A stretch of 64,000 nucleotides of DNA. It comes from Spinellus fusiger (taxonomy: Eukaryota; Mucoromycota; Mucoromycetes; Mucorales; Phycomycetaceae). Where the stretch lies: NCBI GenBank assembly GCA_025094145.1, contig JALLLS010000002.1, positions 806,001-870,000 of the forward strand, given 5' to 3'. Position 1 is the first letter of the stretch, and each line of letters begins with the position of its first letter. Below are positions 25,343-40,929 of this stretch, piece by piece. A program made the translations under genes and the position numbers. The notes under the pieces were generated by a model. That model saw only the letters and a program-made list of their open reading frames with translations. It had not been told where the DNA came from and did no database searches.

Positions 25343-25789
25343 ATCAAGTTACTAAGATAATTAAAAGAGCGCCGTCTGCTTTGTAGAGTCCAAACATCAT
25401 TGTGTGTGTGTGTGTGTAAGCCACTTGAGACAAGGTTTCTGTTCTATCTGTGCATAATAGAATTGAATAAAATAGGATGTATAGGACAAATAGAATAAGG
25501 TTTTATGTCCAACTTGTGAATTAGTGCAACACAAGTAAGCTTTTTAAAAAGATAGGGTCTCTATCACGCCACCTACTTCATTTCTAAGCACCTTATAAAG
25601 GGCCCCAGAAAGACTGCATAAAGGACATTTTAAAAGGACATCTTAAAAGGACATCTTAAAAGGACAAGAAATACCCACACCCACAGACCACAGCCTATCC
25701 ATGTTCTACCCATCAGCAGCATCACCTGCCTTGTGCTTAGCATAAAGAGAATAGAAAGTAAAGTACAAAATAAGGTAGTGTTTATTAGA
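25343..25789. other. Spacer with short direct repeats
   Basis: It includes a (GT)n run near 25401 and three tandem copies of AAGGACATCTTAA-like sequence at 25622-25668. It forms the 3' flank of the membrane protein gene on the minus strand. Confidence 0.45.
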
Positions 25790-26823
25790 TTAACCGAGAA
25801 GAGGAGCATTCTCAGCAGAGGAGCTGCCCTTGATAAAGAGACGGGCAGGATAGACAAAAACAATAATGGCAGCAGTCAAAGCACCCCAGTGGATCCAAGC
25901 ATCGGTCTGGTTAGTGAAGACAGCAACAAGTCCCAAACCAATGACAAAGGCACCCGTCAGGTCACCCTTCTCCTTCTTGTACTCAACGTAACCAATAGCA
26001 GTGGAGGTCAGGAAGAGGATACCAAAGAGAACAAGGATACGAAGGAATACAGAGGGTCCCTCAGCACTTACACCAGTAAAGGCCTGGAAGACGTTGACAA
26101 CAGCAAAGAAGACAATCCAGCCGTGCCACAAGGAGAAGGGAGCATGGATGAAGACCTTGTCGTAGATGTTACCGCTGGCTGCGAGGTTCTTGAGTCTGTC
26201 TATTTTAGGGAAAAGAACGGTGTTCATCAATGGAGATACAGACGCAGAGGTGTACATTGTTACTATTCCTATTCCTATTTCTATTTCTATTCCTATTTCT
26301 ATTCCTATTATTTTTACTTACAGAATACAAAGCTCACAGAAGAAGCAGTAAGGAGTACGAAAACCAAAGCAATGATGGAATGTCCCGATTTCTACAAAAT
26401 AAGCCCGGTGCAGGTGAATAAAATAGAACAATGGAAAAGAGCCCGGGGATTCACTTACCAAGAGAGCGAGCCAGGCTGTGCTCAACAAGACAGAGATAAC
26501 AAAGTGCCATCCAACGACGTGCAAGGCAACATCGTGGGCAGGCTCAAACCATTGGTAGATGACAAAGCCACCCAACAAGAAGTGGATAGCAGTCCAGACA
26601 TAGGCAATCCAGAAGGCTGAAAGGGAGATGTATGAGCCAAAGAACCGCCAGCACACTAGGACAGGGCTTCATAGCAACACTTACATGGGGTAATATAGGT
26701 CCAGGATCCGTGGCTTACTTCATCATTGGGAGGAGGTGCTACTACACTGTAAACAGTGGCTGACAGGAAGAAGAGGTAGACCAATACATTGGCCACCTTT
26801 TGAAAGATGTGTAGCTTAGTCAT
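25790..26823 (-). CDS. Multi-pass membrane protein of unknown function, 4 exons
   Basis: Exons 26823-26685, 26616-26459, 26391-26322 and 26262-25790 join in frame into 279 aa. Hydrophobic segments suggest about seven membrane passes: VLVYLFFLSATVYSVVA near residues 14-30, the Trp-rich WIAYVWTAIHFLLGGFVIYQWF, HFVISVLLSTAWLALL, SIIALVFVLLTASSVSFVF, a loop, then WIVFFAVVNVFQAF, VFLRILVLFGILFLTSTAIGY, GAFVIGLGLVAVF and ALTAAIIVFVYPARLF. Trp/His-rich membrane segments loosely recall TspO/MBR-like proteins, but I cannot assign a family. Intron 3 contains a TAGGAA-type hexamer repeat just before its acceptor, so the start of the last exon is the least certain part. A minus-strand TATATAAA lies about 55 bases upstream of the ATG. 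Confidence 0.75.
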
Positions 26824-26878
26824 AAAAGAAAGGAAAAGGAAGAATAGGGAAACCCCAAGAGAAAGGAAAATACTATGG

Positions 26879-26886
26879 TTTATATA
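26879..26886 (-). promoter_or_regulatory. TATA box of the membrane protein gene
   Basis: TATATAAA on the minus strand sits about 55 bases upstream of the start codon at 26823, in a fitting position for a core promoter. Confidence 0.5.
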
Positions 26887-27890
26887 GTTTTCTGTTTTTT
26901 TTTATTGTTTCTATAAAAGAAGCTATAAGCGAATAAGATCAGAAATTAGTGTGGGTATGCATGTAGGCCAGCTTGAGAAATAATGAGAGGTGAGGAAGTG
27001 ATGGCTGAATAGCACCGGTGGTACGACCCGAATTGATTGTGCTGAGTGTGTGGTGGGATGTCTGTTCTGTGCTGAATGGGTGCTGAATGAGGGGAGGTGG
27101 AGTGATCTCATTTTGATTTTGTGGTGCTGTATCTCTCTTCTCTTAGTTTGAATCTTCTAGTATAGGTAGCACACTATGAAAATGTCCCACCCACAGCTCT
27201 GTCTTTTTCCTTGCTTTTTTCCTTGCTTTTTTCCTTCTCTTTAACCAGGCACAAGAACTACAGCCCTTGTTTGTTCTCTATAATGGGCCACATCCATCAC
27301 CTTTCTTCTCTTTCTTTCCCTGTGTCTCTCTTTTAGGAATTGAAAAAGAAGAAAAAAAGGCATTCGACAGTGTAGGACAGAGAAAAGTTTATTTCTTAGA
27401 CTTCCTTGCTAGTGTCAGTCTATCAAAAGCTCAGACATGAGAAGCAGTGGGAAATGACAAACAATATTTACTCAGGGACAGTCCATCCTCCACACTTGCA
27501 GATATGTCTTGTATTTCTCCCTAAGACTACAGCATCGTGCGAGCCAGCAGGCTAGGGTAACCATGGAGATCGTGTGACACTGACAAAATAGCAAATATCA
27601 GCCTGTTCACAAGACGTGACTGCTGGAGTCACTACAGAGGTTTGCTCACTACTGTGCATTGCAAGGAAGAGAAGGGAAGAGAAGGGAAGAGGATGAAACA
27701 ATCAACTCCAGCCCACTGCTGAGTTAATTACCTGTCACTTCTCCCCGCTCCAGAAAACGAATAAGCGAACCAAGACTGTGAGACTGGAGGAGAATAAGAC
27801 TGTTGGAGAGAGTAGTTGGGAAGGCCTACGCTGGACTGTGTGGGGAAGAACCTCAGGACCATCCTAGGCCCAACAACTGCCACAGGGATT
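26887..27890. other. Divergent intergenic region, possible gene relic
   Basis: No secure gene. A minus-strand start at 27659 reads MHSSEQTSVV up to TSCEQ, and after an apparent acceptor LREKYKTYLQVW follows and then a stop near 27475. The join would resemble a twin-Cys Mdm35/TRIAP1-like protein, but no usable donor exists and the second Cys is missing, so I leave it as a possible relic. Confidence 0.3.
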
Positions 27891-27954
27891 TCTGTATTTC
27901 CTTATTTCTGTATTTCCCTATTTCCCTATTTCCCTATTTCCCTATTTCTGTATT
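27891..27954 (+). repeat. Short tandem repeat (TATTTCCC/TATTTCTG units)
   Basis: About seven 8-bp units of CTATTTCC and variants lie in the upstream region of the kinesin gene. Confidence 0.8.
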
Positions 27955-28062
27955 CTTATCTCTTTGTCTCCATCTCCATCTCTCTCTTCTCTGCTCTTTT
28001 TCAGTTGAACTTTGTGCAAAATTAAAATTAAAAAATAAAAAAAACAAAAAATAAAAAAAACA

Positions 28063-28069
28063 TATAAAA
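28063..28069 (+). promoter_or_regulatory. TATA box of the kinesin gene
   Basis: TATAAAA followed by GGGGG lies 118 bases upstream of the kinesin start codon, followed by a CT-rich leader. Confidence 0.5.
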
Positions 28070-28180
28070 GGGGGAAGAAAGACCCTTTATTTTTTCCTTT
28101 TTCTATCAGTTGACTTTTTTTTTTCAACTCGTGTTTCCCTCTTCTCTTTCCTTCTTCCTCTCTTTTTTATCATTGGTACC

Positions 28181-32169
<3,989 letters not shown>

Positions 32170-32510
32170 GCACAGTGAAGTTCTTTCATGTCTATTTTCT
32201 CCCTGTCCTTATTTTGTTATTTCTTGTTCAATATTCTTTTGATGTCTGTTTTTTCTATACCCAAGTGAAGTGTTAAAATTATGAAATTGCAGTGACTAGT
32301 GCTATATTTTATTGTTATTTCTTATTGGCCTTTTCATAATGGTGATATTTAAATGTGTGTGTGTTTATATATATATATAAAAGTGAGATCCGGGGGTACA
32401 TTAGAATAGCAAAATAGATCCATAGATCTATGTGTATATTTAAGAAGAAATAGAAAAACAAATGATTTTATGCAGTGAAATGTACATGACGAGGAAGAGT
32501 AAAAAGTAGA
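32170..32510. other. Convergent 3' region between kinesin and carrier genes
   Basis: It holds the 3' ends of two convergent genes. A short (GT/TA) run lies near 32355-32380. No gene is seen. Confidence 0.5.
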
Positions 32511-33643
32511 TTACTTGGGACTAAGACCAGATTTGAGGGTTTCGTAGACTGGGAAGAATATACCACAAATACCAAACCACCATAGACTTCTAGGAATAGC
32601 CCCTGCGAAAAAGGCACGACTCATATGAACTGTTCTCTCTACAGGGTGTGAATGTTGAAGGGCTATTTTGTGGATCATTTCTCTTGCTACTTGTGTGGCA
32701 GTAAGAGGGACTTTGTTGGGAATTGATTTTTGTGTGATGAGTCTTGTGCGGAGAACATCCATGGGCGTAGTAAAGTAACCTGCCAAGAATCCACTGATTC
32801 CTCCATACATAATACTTCTGAAGGTGGGGATATCAGCTTCAAACTCTTCAAAGGGAGTACTTGCTGTGACTGAGTCAAAAGAATGTCTGCCAGAGTTGCT
32901 AATCCAGTGATCTCTCACTGATCTGTGGTGAAATGCCTTGAAATTCTCATATGACACTAACAGAATGATCATAAATGGCGAATCTCTAGCAGCAATAGGC
33001 CAGAATCCTTTCAATAGCCCTCGAGGACCTTCTTCTTTCAGTGTCTGCTTCACAACAAAACTTGTTGTGACCCTCCCATCTTTAGTAAGACTGCTGTAAT
33101 GGTCTGTCTGTAGTCTGCGCACCCAGATTAGAAGACAAGCCCTAAAAGACATAGTCTGCTCTCAATGACTTACTTGGCTGTAATGACTTCACGGGGTACT
33201 TTGATAAGACTGGATGCTAGATCACCAATCACCGCAGAAAGGGCAGTAGCAGGGACAGTTCCTAGCCATGGTATTTTATTGTTGCTCTTATCCTTGCTAG
33301 GCAAGAGATGCATTTTGCAGAACTCATAGGTACTGAAGCGTGCTCCTCCCTGTCCAGCAGCACCCAGAGCAGATACAAGGAATCCTTTGCTTAGACTATG
33401 GGCTGTTTGGCGTGTAAAGATAGATCTCCATCCATTGGTTGGGTCTGCCTGAATACGTGTCTTGATAGTGTCAAGTGGATGCATACAAGAATAGGACAGG
33501 GAAAGGCCAATAGCACCAGCAAGAAAGTGACCTAAAATAGTAGACAGAACCTGTTGAGCTTCCACAGGTAATAAAACAGGGCAACTAAAGCCTCTCTTAC
33601 GCTTGAAGGCTTCCAATTGGCCTGGGGAATTATCAGAAACCAT
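32511..33643 (-). CDS. Mitochondrial carrier family protein (SLC25), 2 exons
   Basis: SLC25 carriers exchange metabolites across the inner mitochondrial membrane. Exons 33643-33174 and 33114-32511 (59-nt intron) give 357 aa. All three repeat signatures are present: HPLDTIKTRIQ, VPREVITAKLQ (restored by choosing the acceptor at 33115) and TPMDVLRTRLI. Helix-rich segments such as GHFLAGAIGLSLSYSC, SALGAAGQGGARFSTYEF and GGISGFLAGYF fit. The VPxEV second repeat preceded by an IGDLASSLIK helix recalls the S-adenosylmethionine carrier branch, but the substrate cannot be assigned. The open frame extends upstream of 33643 without an ATG, so I use the first in-frame ATG (MVSDNSPGQ). It is convergent with the kinesin gene. 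Confidence 0.85.
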
Positions 33644-36600
33644 GTTCAAGAAGAGTATGAACAAACTAGCAAGAGAGAAAGGAGGGAGTGTCTTATATCC
33701 CTCTGTGCTGTTTCGAAATGACTCTTTCCATGGGCCAATCAGCAAAGGCAATGAAGATAAAGCATCTTAACGATCCCTTGCTCATATTATCTTTGCTGTG
33801 ATTGGTCTGTTCTGGCAGAATCTCAGGTTGCCTTAAGATAAGCTCAATAACCAAGACTAGAATAAGAGATAATAAAACTGCCCATATATTTCATTCGTTC
33901 TTTATATATAGTATCTTCTTTGTCTGAAAATGCATCTGTAGCCATGACTTTATCTACACTAATGCACAAACAACCCATATATCAAATTTAATATTTTGTA
34001 CCATGCTTAGCTCAGGACGGTATGTGCTGTTCAAAATGACTTTCTATGTCATCTTACTTTTCTTCAAAGAAAAAGATAGCTGCATTGCACTCCCTTAAGA
34101 CGACACCTAGCACACTACATTGTATATCTATTTGAAAAAAGAAAAAAGAAAAAAGAAAGAAAGAAAAAGAAACGATAAAGCTAGTACGGAATAGGATAAG
34201 TATCTACTGCTTTGATAGGTGCTGGTCTTGGTGGTAGAAACAGGTTAATAAAAGGACGAGATAAGAATTAAACAGAGCCCAATAATAAAAGGAAGATTCC
34301 CCTCAGGAGAAAATATTTTATTTGCCCTGTAATTATTATCTGTGTGGAATATTATTCTTTATGGGATCATTTGTTCTAATGTCTTTCTTTTTTTTAGAAT
34401 GTATCCAGGGATGGGCTTTTACTATACTATTTGAATAGAAACAACCAGTCTAACAACTCCACTGTGGTAGGAGTTTATAAGCCTAAATCAAGGCAGAATC
34501 TACATCGTATCTCAACTCAGATGATAAAAGCATTGACATGAGTAGAGAATGTAGCAAATCCACCCGCTGCTGTCTGAAGGTCATCTTTAGGATGGATATG
34601 ATATTATAGATACTTCATTGGTGTATTATTTATAGTATATTATCATTATAATAACGGAGGCAATGGTGCATTTATATTACTTATAATACACTCAATCCAA
34701 GTAATAGTAATAAAAATAAAATAAAATAAAAAATAGAATTTATAGTGTAAACCAACAAGACCAGATGAATATAAGATTCAAATTCGGATTCAAATTCACG
34801 CTATTTCTTTGAGGCTTTAGATCTTTAGGATAATTCAATGTGTCACTTGTGGTAATATGTCTTTTAACGGAATAATTCCCATCTTCCTATAACAAATACT
34901 ATTGACAAGAATAGAATTTCAACCCCACATCTTTACTTTTCTTCTAGACAACTAAATGAAAATATTAGAAAGATAAATAGTAGGTGAAGTACACCTGGTG
35001 ATATTAGTAAAATAGAAAATAGACTTCTCAGGTGAGATAAACACTTTGAGTAGGAAATATCCCTGTTAAAGTGTCCTACCAATAGAGGAAGATATAGCAC
35101 AATACTGAGATGTATAACAGTAGTATTTATAGACTACATGGTTTTATTTTGTGGATGATGTATGCTGATTGAGCATTGAGTCTCTTCTTCATCCATGAAA
35201 TTCCAAGACCATGAAAAAGGTATACATGAAGAACACATTTTAACTAAAAGTGGATGATTTGTCGAAAAGAAAGTTTAAGCAGAAAAAACAGGGGGTAGAT
35301 ACAAGGATATTATTTTATAATGTAGTGTGGTGGGATGGGGTGTAAGACATAAGAAATAAATGGAAGTTCAAGTCATATTTAGCTATTTCTATATTTAGGT
35401 AGTTTTGTTAATAACTAAGTATGTAAATATGTATCTTAGTTGTATTGTATTATCTACAAGTCAATGACCAGTGTCGATTAAAGGCTCTACATAACACCTT
35501 TACCTTGAACTGTTTATTGAATATATTGATTTGATACTATAAAAACGTCGATTCCCTTGGGAAAAAAAACACTATATTTCTCGGTGATGATAGTTAATTC
35601 TTTTAAGCTTTTATAGAAACCTATTCTCACCTAGAAGAGGGTAGAATGAATTCAGTCATAGGCAAATAAGCATCTCCATTAGATGTATAAGTCACGACTA
35701 TCTATCGTGTGCTCTGATGAATTATTGAATGATACATAAGTTATTCTTGTAAAATAGAATGCAGACCTTTTTAATACAATGGACACACGCTGATGAATTT
35801 GGTACAGTTGACATACTAAGGAATGGCTTCAGTAATAAAAGACTTCAAGATCTGTACATAGTACTAGACAATAGAGACTCCAGAAAGTGTATCTGTGGCT
35901 TTATAATTTATTGCCCCAAGTATTTTGACTAATTTAATTTCAATTTTTCTCTGTTCTTCATGCGAATTTAAAATAAAATAAAAAGTTATCTACATTAACA
36001 GAATATAAGATGCACTGACACTTGAAAATGGAAGAAGGCTAATGATCTTACTTACTCTCTCCTCTAGAATGGAGTAGATAAATTAGACATAGTTATATTT
36101 TGAATATTTCATAATCTTTAATTTATTTTTTTAGAAGATTTCAGTTTATCTCTAAGGAATTCATAAAACTATAGGTATAGGAAAATAAAGTATAGAAATG
36201 AGATGACCCAGATGTTGAAATGGTTAAATATTACTTGAATTGCCTTTTATGGAATGTTGGTCATGGCTACTCCGATAGTAAAACAAACACTAGCAATCTC
36301 CTCATAGACACACACACACATCCTTTTCTATCGATGAAGATGCTTTAGTGTAGATAAAGTATAAATAGCTATATATGACCTCAAAAAATATATAATTGGT
36401 CAGTATTTGAATATAAACAAATATATTTTTAAATTGACTAAACTGTGTCTTTTCAAAGACCTCATATTGTAATCTGTAATTTAACAGGGATATTAATAAG
36501 ATTATCGAGTACAAAACAGACAAAATTAGTTGGATATCGGAGCCAAGAACTTATATTATATCATACAGAGTAGTATATAAATCAAACTAAAGATATATAG

Positions 36601-37753
36601 AATAAATATGGTAATAACACTCTTACCAATAATTAGAAATAGTTTCAGTATCATTAGGATCACTCTCAATAGATCTTAAAAGAAAGAGGTATATATGAAA
36701 TAAAGATAATCTTCTTTGTTCGTAGTAGTTAAAGTGGTTGGAGGAAAACTCTTTTTAATAGTTTCTCATCATCATCACTTTTTAATTATATCTTTAGTTT
36801 GATATGAGTTGTTATCAATCAATGTTAAAATGAAAACTAGAATAACCTCTTTTCTGAAGTTTCTAATCTATTTTTTATCGACCATTTTACTATTTTTTTC
36901 TGGATAAAAAAGGCATTTTCTGTGTCTTCAATTGTCTTTATATATAGACTACATTAAACATCAATGCGCTTACAATAATAAAATATATCTTTGTTTTATT
37001 GAGTAATTCGACTTATTTAATTATATTGGTGATATAGTAGATTGATATGAACTGTCATGAATTATTTATTTTGTATATCCAACTATTTATTAAGATAATC
37101 ATTCTTTTAAAAGATAACAATTAAACAGGATTAAAGAGGTGTCTTCATAACTGATGAGATGGAAAAATAAAGCTACATGAAAACAACCTATGTATATTTA
37201 ATACAACCATCTCTGTACCAGGAAAATAACTTCTCTTTTAAAGTATTCAGATATCTATGACGACATGAATGTATTCCATAATATATGACAGCTATACCAT
37301 TAGCTATATAATAATAATCAAAAGAGTGAGTGTTTTGTACGAGGTCTGCGATGGAATCATCAGAATTGTCAAATGTTTATTCGGCTGGTACAGTATCAAT
37401 GATACACGTACTCAATGCAATGTCCTAGTAATGTCTGTATATTCAAGAAATTGTCTCAATGGTCTTATAAAATATTCCGGCATCTCTATCTTTTGTTAAT
37501 CGGTACTTGAGAATATATTCATAGTTTGTAAAAAAAAAAACTGTAAGGACTTAAGATAATAATGCATGCAGGAAGCTATGACTTACTATATAATATGTGT
37601 ATGCCCTGATAGCATTCCTGAAACTCTTATCAGTTTCTAATCAATGTTTACAAAATTCAGCTGATCACACATCTTAATAAATGAAAATATTGTAAGATTT
37701 ATGTTGATATATGCTTGTTTAAAATGCAGAGGCAATAAATACTACTTTAATAA
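33644..37753. other. 4.1-kb AT-rich gene desert
   Basis: No frame with recognisable content on either strand. Purine-rich runs (GAAAAAA type) lie at 34133-34170. It could hold decayed repeats I cannot name. Confidence 0.5.
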
Positions 37754-37755
37754 TA

Positions 37756-39131
37756 CAGTCCCACGTGATAAGTGACTGGAAAAAATATTAATTTTTTTGA
37801 ATTTTATTTTTTTTGAAAAATAAAGGTATTTCTATCAGTCCAATATGTTCATAATAAAAAGTTCATGGAATAACACGAGATTTGGAACAGTTGTTCTTTA
37901 GATGATTATCTACATTTTCATTATATAAATATTTCTCAGTACTTTGTAGCAAAGCCTTTATTCTTCATCACAGCAGAGCACCTCCTTGGCATGCCATCAA
38001 CTAAATTTTCCAAAAATTCATTTGGAATCTTCTCCCATTCACTACGCAAGCATTGTTCAAGCTGTTGTGCATTGGCTATGCTTTTTCGATGCAGATTGAT
38101 CTTCTTTTCAAGATAAGCCTAAACATGTTCAATTGGGTTAAGATCTGGACTTTGTGTAGGCCAAAAATCAAAACCTTCGATCCTACATCTCTCCTGTTTG
38201 TACCATCTGCTATATCCTCCAGTATGGCAAGGAGCACTGTCTTCTTGGAAGAGCATGGTCTCATTGAGGTTCTTTTGAAATTTCTGGAACCAGGGAAGAA
38301 AGTATTTGGCAAGTACATTGACATACTTGTCTTGATCAACTGACCCCTCCAAGAGTACAAGAGGTCCTACACCTCCACGCCAAAAGCAACCCCAAACCAT
38401 GACTGAACCTTTGCCATACTTGTATGTCCTTTGCATATGACGCTCCTCATACCTCTCACCCATTTTTCTGATCACTCTAGTTCCTTTATCGTTGCCCACA
38501 ACTGTGAAACGAGACTCATCAGACCAAACGACGTTACTCCACCTATCCACTGGCCAATCAACCTTGTTTCTACGCCATTCCAATCGCCTTTGCTTATGAG
38601 TAAGTGTCATACCAGGTTTCCTTGATGGTGAGCATGAAAAAACCCGAGTTCATTCATGTATTTTACAAATGTGCTACGGCAAATATCCACGCCTGCATCA
38701 TTGATATTCTTCAAATGATATGCAATTGTTTTCATAGGGTTTCTGCGAATAGATAAAACAATTGCCAGTTTTGAAATAGATGAAACCTTTTCAGGTCTTC
38801 CTGTACGCACTTTAGTTCGATTTATGCCTTCGTTCTTATACAATTGGATAATCCTGCCCACTGTGCTCACTGGGATGTCAAGATCGTCAAAAATCTCTTG
38901 ATAAGTAGCATATCTTTTCCATTGTCCAATGATTTGACCTCTAATAAATATATCATGCTCCCTTCTTTTAATAGAAGTATCTTCATGTTCTTGGCTAAGA
39001 GTTGGCTGATTTTCATTGCTTGAAGACATTTTTTGAATAAGTTATAAAAGAAAAGAAAAGAGGTCTATTTTATTTTTGAAGAATAAAAAAGGAAATTAAT
39101 ATTTTTTCCAGTCACTTATTACGTGGGAGTG
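37756..39131 (-). mobile_element. Nearly complete Tc1/mariner element of DD36E type
   Basis: A 1376-bp element has long terminal inverted repeats: CACTCCCACGT then ATAAGTGACTGG and AAAAAATATTAATTT on one side, the inverse (CAGTCCCACGTGATAAG) on the other, and TA at 37754-37755 and 39132-39133. The transposase is on the minus strand from ATG 39029. Its N-terminal HTH part (to about 38607) is separated by a single frameshift from the catalytic part (WSDESRF, GSVMVWGCFW, QEDSAPCHT, SPDLNPIEHV), after which a stop replaces the usual Trp, and the C-terminus (EWEKIPNEF, MPRRC) ends near 37930. All three acidic residues are present, with 36 residues between the second Asp and the Glu. It is a recent insertion with only light decay. 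Confidence 0.88.
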
Positions 39132-39410
39132 TAGGGTATGACACAAAATAAATTATGTTATTAAACAAAACTCATAGTAATTCAAAGAAAGAGATGTGCA
39201 CAAATAGAAAACTATATACTATTTTCACAGCTTTTAAAAGGAGTACAATACATGTATTTATTGAAATTTATATAGATCATGATAGTATTATGTTACCTAA
39301 AAACAGGTTGTGATGAGTATAAAGGGAAGAGAATTGCTGCAGGCTTTATATATAACTCTGTGCTTCAACAACATATATACTCTCTATTAATGACTTACTC
39401 TTTCTTCTTT

Positions 39411-40506
39411 TTATGTCATACGTACATAAGTTGAAAATCGAGACTGAGCATTCAAGTCAGAACCTGATGATACTGCGTTAGATGTACTGGTAAACATGTC
39501 TGTAGATTCACTCAAGGCTGTTTTAGGTAATACACGACGACTAAAAAGACAGAATCTTCAGGATACTCATTTTCTCTTTCTTTCTAAAGTACTACTTACT
39601 CTATGCTATCTGTTCTTTCTATTTTTCTCTTCTCTCCTAATTGACTCTGATGACTATAATTAGTATTGCCCTGAAATAGAATAACTCGTGGTGATGACTT
39701 ACCCATGCATCGTAGGAGCTTTCTGGATCTAATCGCTCAACATACTCCAAGGGCATAGAATTTGTACGTCTTGGTACTGGCACAAGATTAGTGAATGGCC
39801 GGCGTGTATCCTTTGGTTTGGATTGTCTCGTGAAAAAGGGCGGTAACTTTAAATGAGCTGAAGAATAGCTTCTTTCTAGCGAGCTGCGTTGTTTTGTAAG
39901 AGGTATTATTTCATTAAGATTGTCTATTGACATATTCATTACTGATGTGTTATTTTGAGTATGTTGAGTTCCATATGGTATATTGGTTCTATCATTTGGT
40001 GTTGAAACAGAATTCCACAATGGCTTGTTTGTTGAGCTCTCTCCTTGACTGCTGGTAGGTACAGTGTTGTTGGAGTTGTCTGTATGGGTGGGGTTGGTTT
40101 TGGGTCTTAATACGCTAGGAATAATATCCATAAACGAACCCACATTGGACATGTTTTTGTTGGCATCTTTCATTGGAGTATCTTCAATCATAGACGAGGC
40201 CCTGCTAAGCATAGAGACATACTTCAATACAGGTATATATGCCTTGTTGGGCTGTTCTTCTAACACAAGTCTCCATCCCTTTGAGGTGGATTGTGGTGTA
40301 AGTAATGGGAATGCGTAAGGCTTGTCTGCAGGCGTGGATACAGACGATGGTTGAAGAGCTGTCTGCTCATTACTATTAACTGTCTTTGATGTGACAGGTA
40401 TAAACAGAGGGTGAGGGTTACGTTTGATAGTTGACTGGAACTCATCCAGAGGCTTTAGTGTTGTTTCATTTGGGTTCAAGAAAGATGAAAGCGCTGACTT
40501 GAACAT
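39411..40506 (-). CDS. Unknown Ser/Thr/Pro/Asn-rich protein, 3 exons
   Basis: Exons 40506-39703, 39670-39600 and 39540-39411 give 334 aa with consistent phases. I do not recognise a family. The protein is polar and probably mostly disordered: the N-terminus MFKSALSSFLNPNE, a segment GWRLVLEEQPNKAYIPVLKYVSMLSR, a Met/Asn/Thr-rich middle, then a basic-aromatic patch LPPFFTRQSKPKDTRRPF and NLVPVPRRTNSMPLEYVERLD. The intron between exons 1 and 2 is short (32 nt), so that junction is doubtful; without it the protein would end 21 codons later. It has no close neighbour gene and is flanked by transposons, but it has an intact long frame and no transposon signature. Confidence 0.55.
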
Positions 40507-40929
40507 TGCTTGCTATGTAGTTTGTTGGTAGAAGGTGAAAAGAAGTCAAGTTTTTTTTACCTTAATAAACATGCGTCGGGATATCTACAGATTACGTCAT
40601 TCGTTTATGGGTGACGTGGAGAAGAGGAAAATCATTGTCTTTGAATCAGCTAACGAGCTAAGAAAAATGAAAGGGCAAGGAGTATATGTGGTTTGATACG
40701 GAACTACTACAGCAATCAACACTCTTATTTGTTTATCTATTTAGTAAAATGAGTCTTATATTTTATTAAACAAGCTAAGAGCTTTTTTTTTTGTAAGGAT
40801 TTAATTTTATTTAAATCTTTAGCAACAGATACACGTCACACTGAGCGGTGATGCTGTGGAGGAACTGGTAAAGGGAGAATATCAATGTAGAACCAGGAAT
40901 TAAATATATACACTTAGCCAACAGTGTCT
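40507..40929. other. Spacer, possible 3' trailer of the LINE
   Basis: A T-run at about 40783-40793 would be an 11-base poly(A) tail for the minus-strand LINE. Near 40828-40845 the minus strand reads QCDVYL, resembling QCDVWLC upstream of the HTH gene at 54 kb, perhaps a zinc-finger relic. Confidence 0.35.

Noticed and set aside
25733..26620. 295-aa plus-strand frame opposite the membrane protein gene
   Set aside because: It reads through antisense of exons and introns alike and includes the TAGGAA repeat as a Tyr-Ser run; the minus-strand gene explains the region.
33115..33173. Shorter 32-nt intron in the carrier gene (acceptor at 33142)
   Set aside because: It keeps the frame but inserts extra residues in the second carrier signature; the 59-nt intron restores VITAKLQ and has a typical length.
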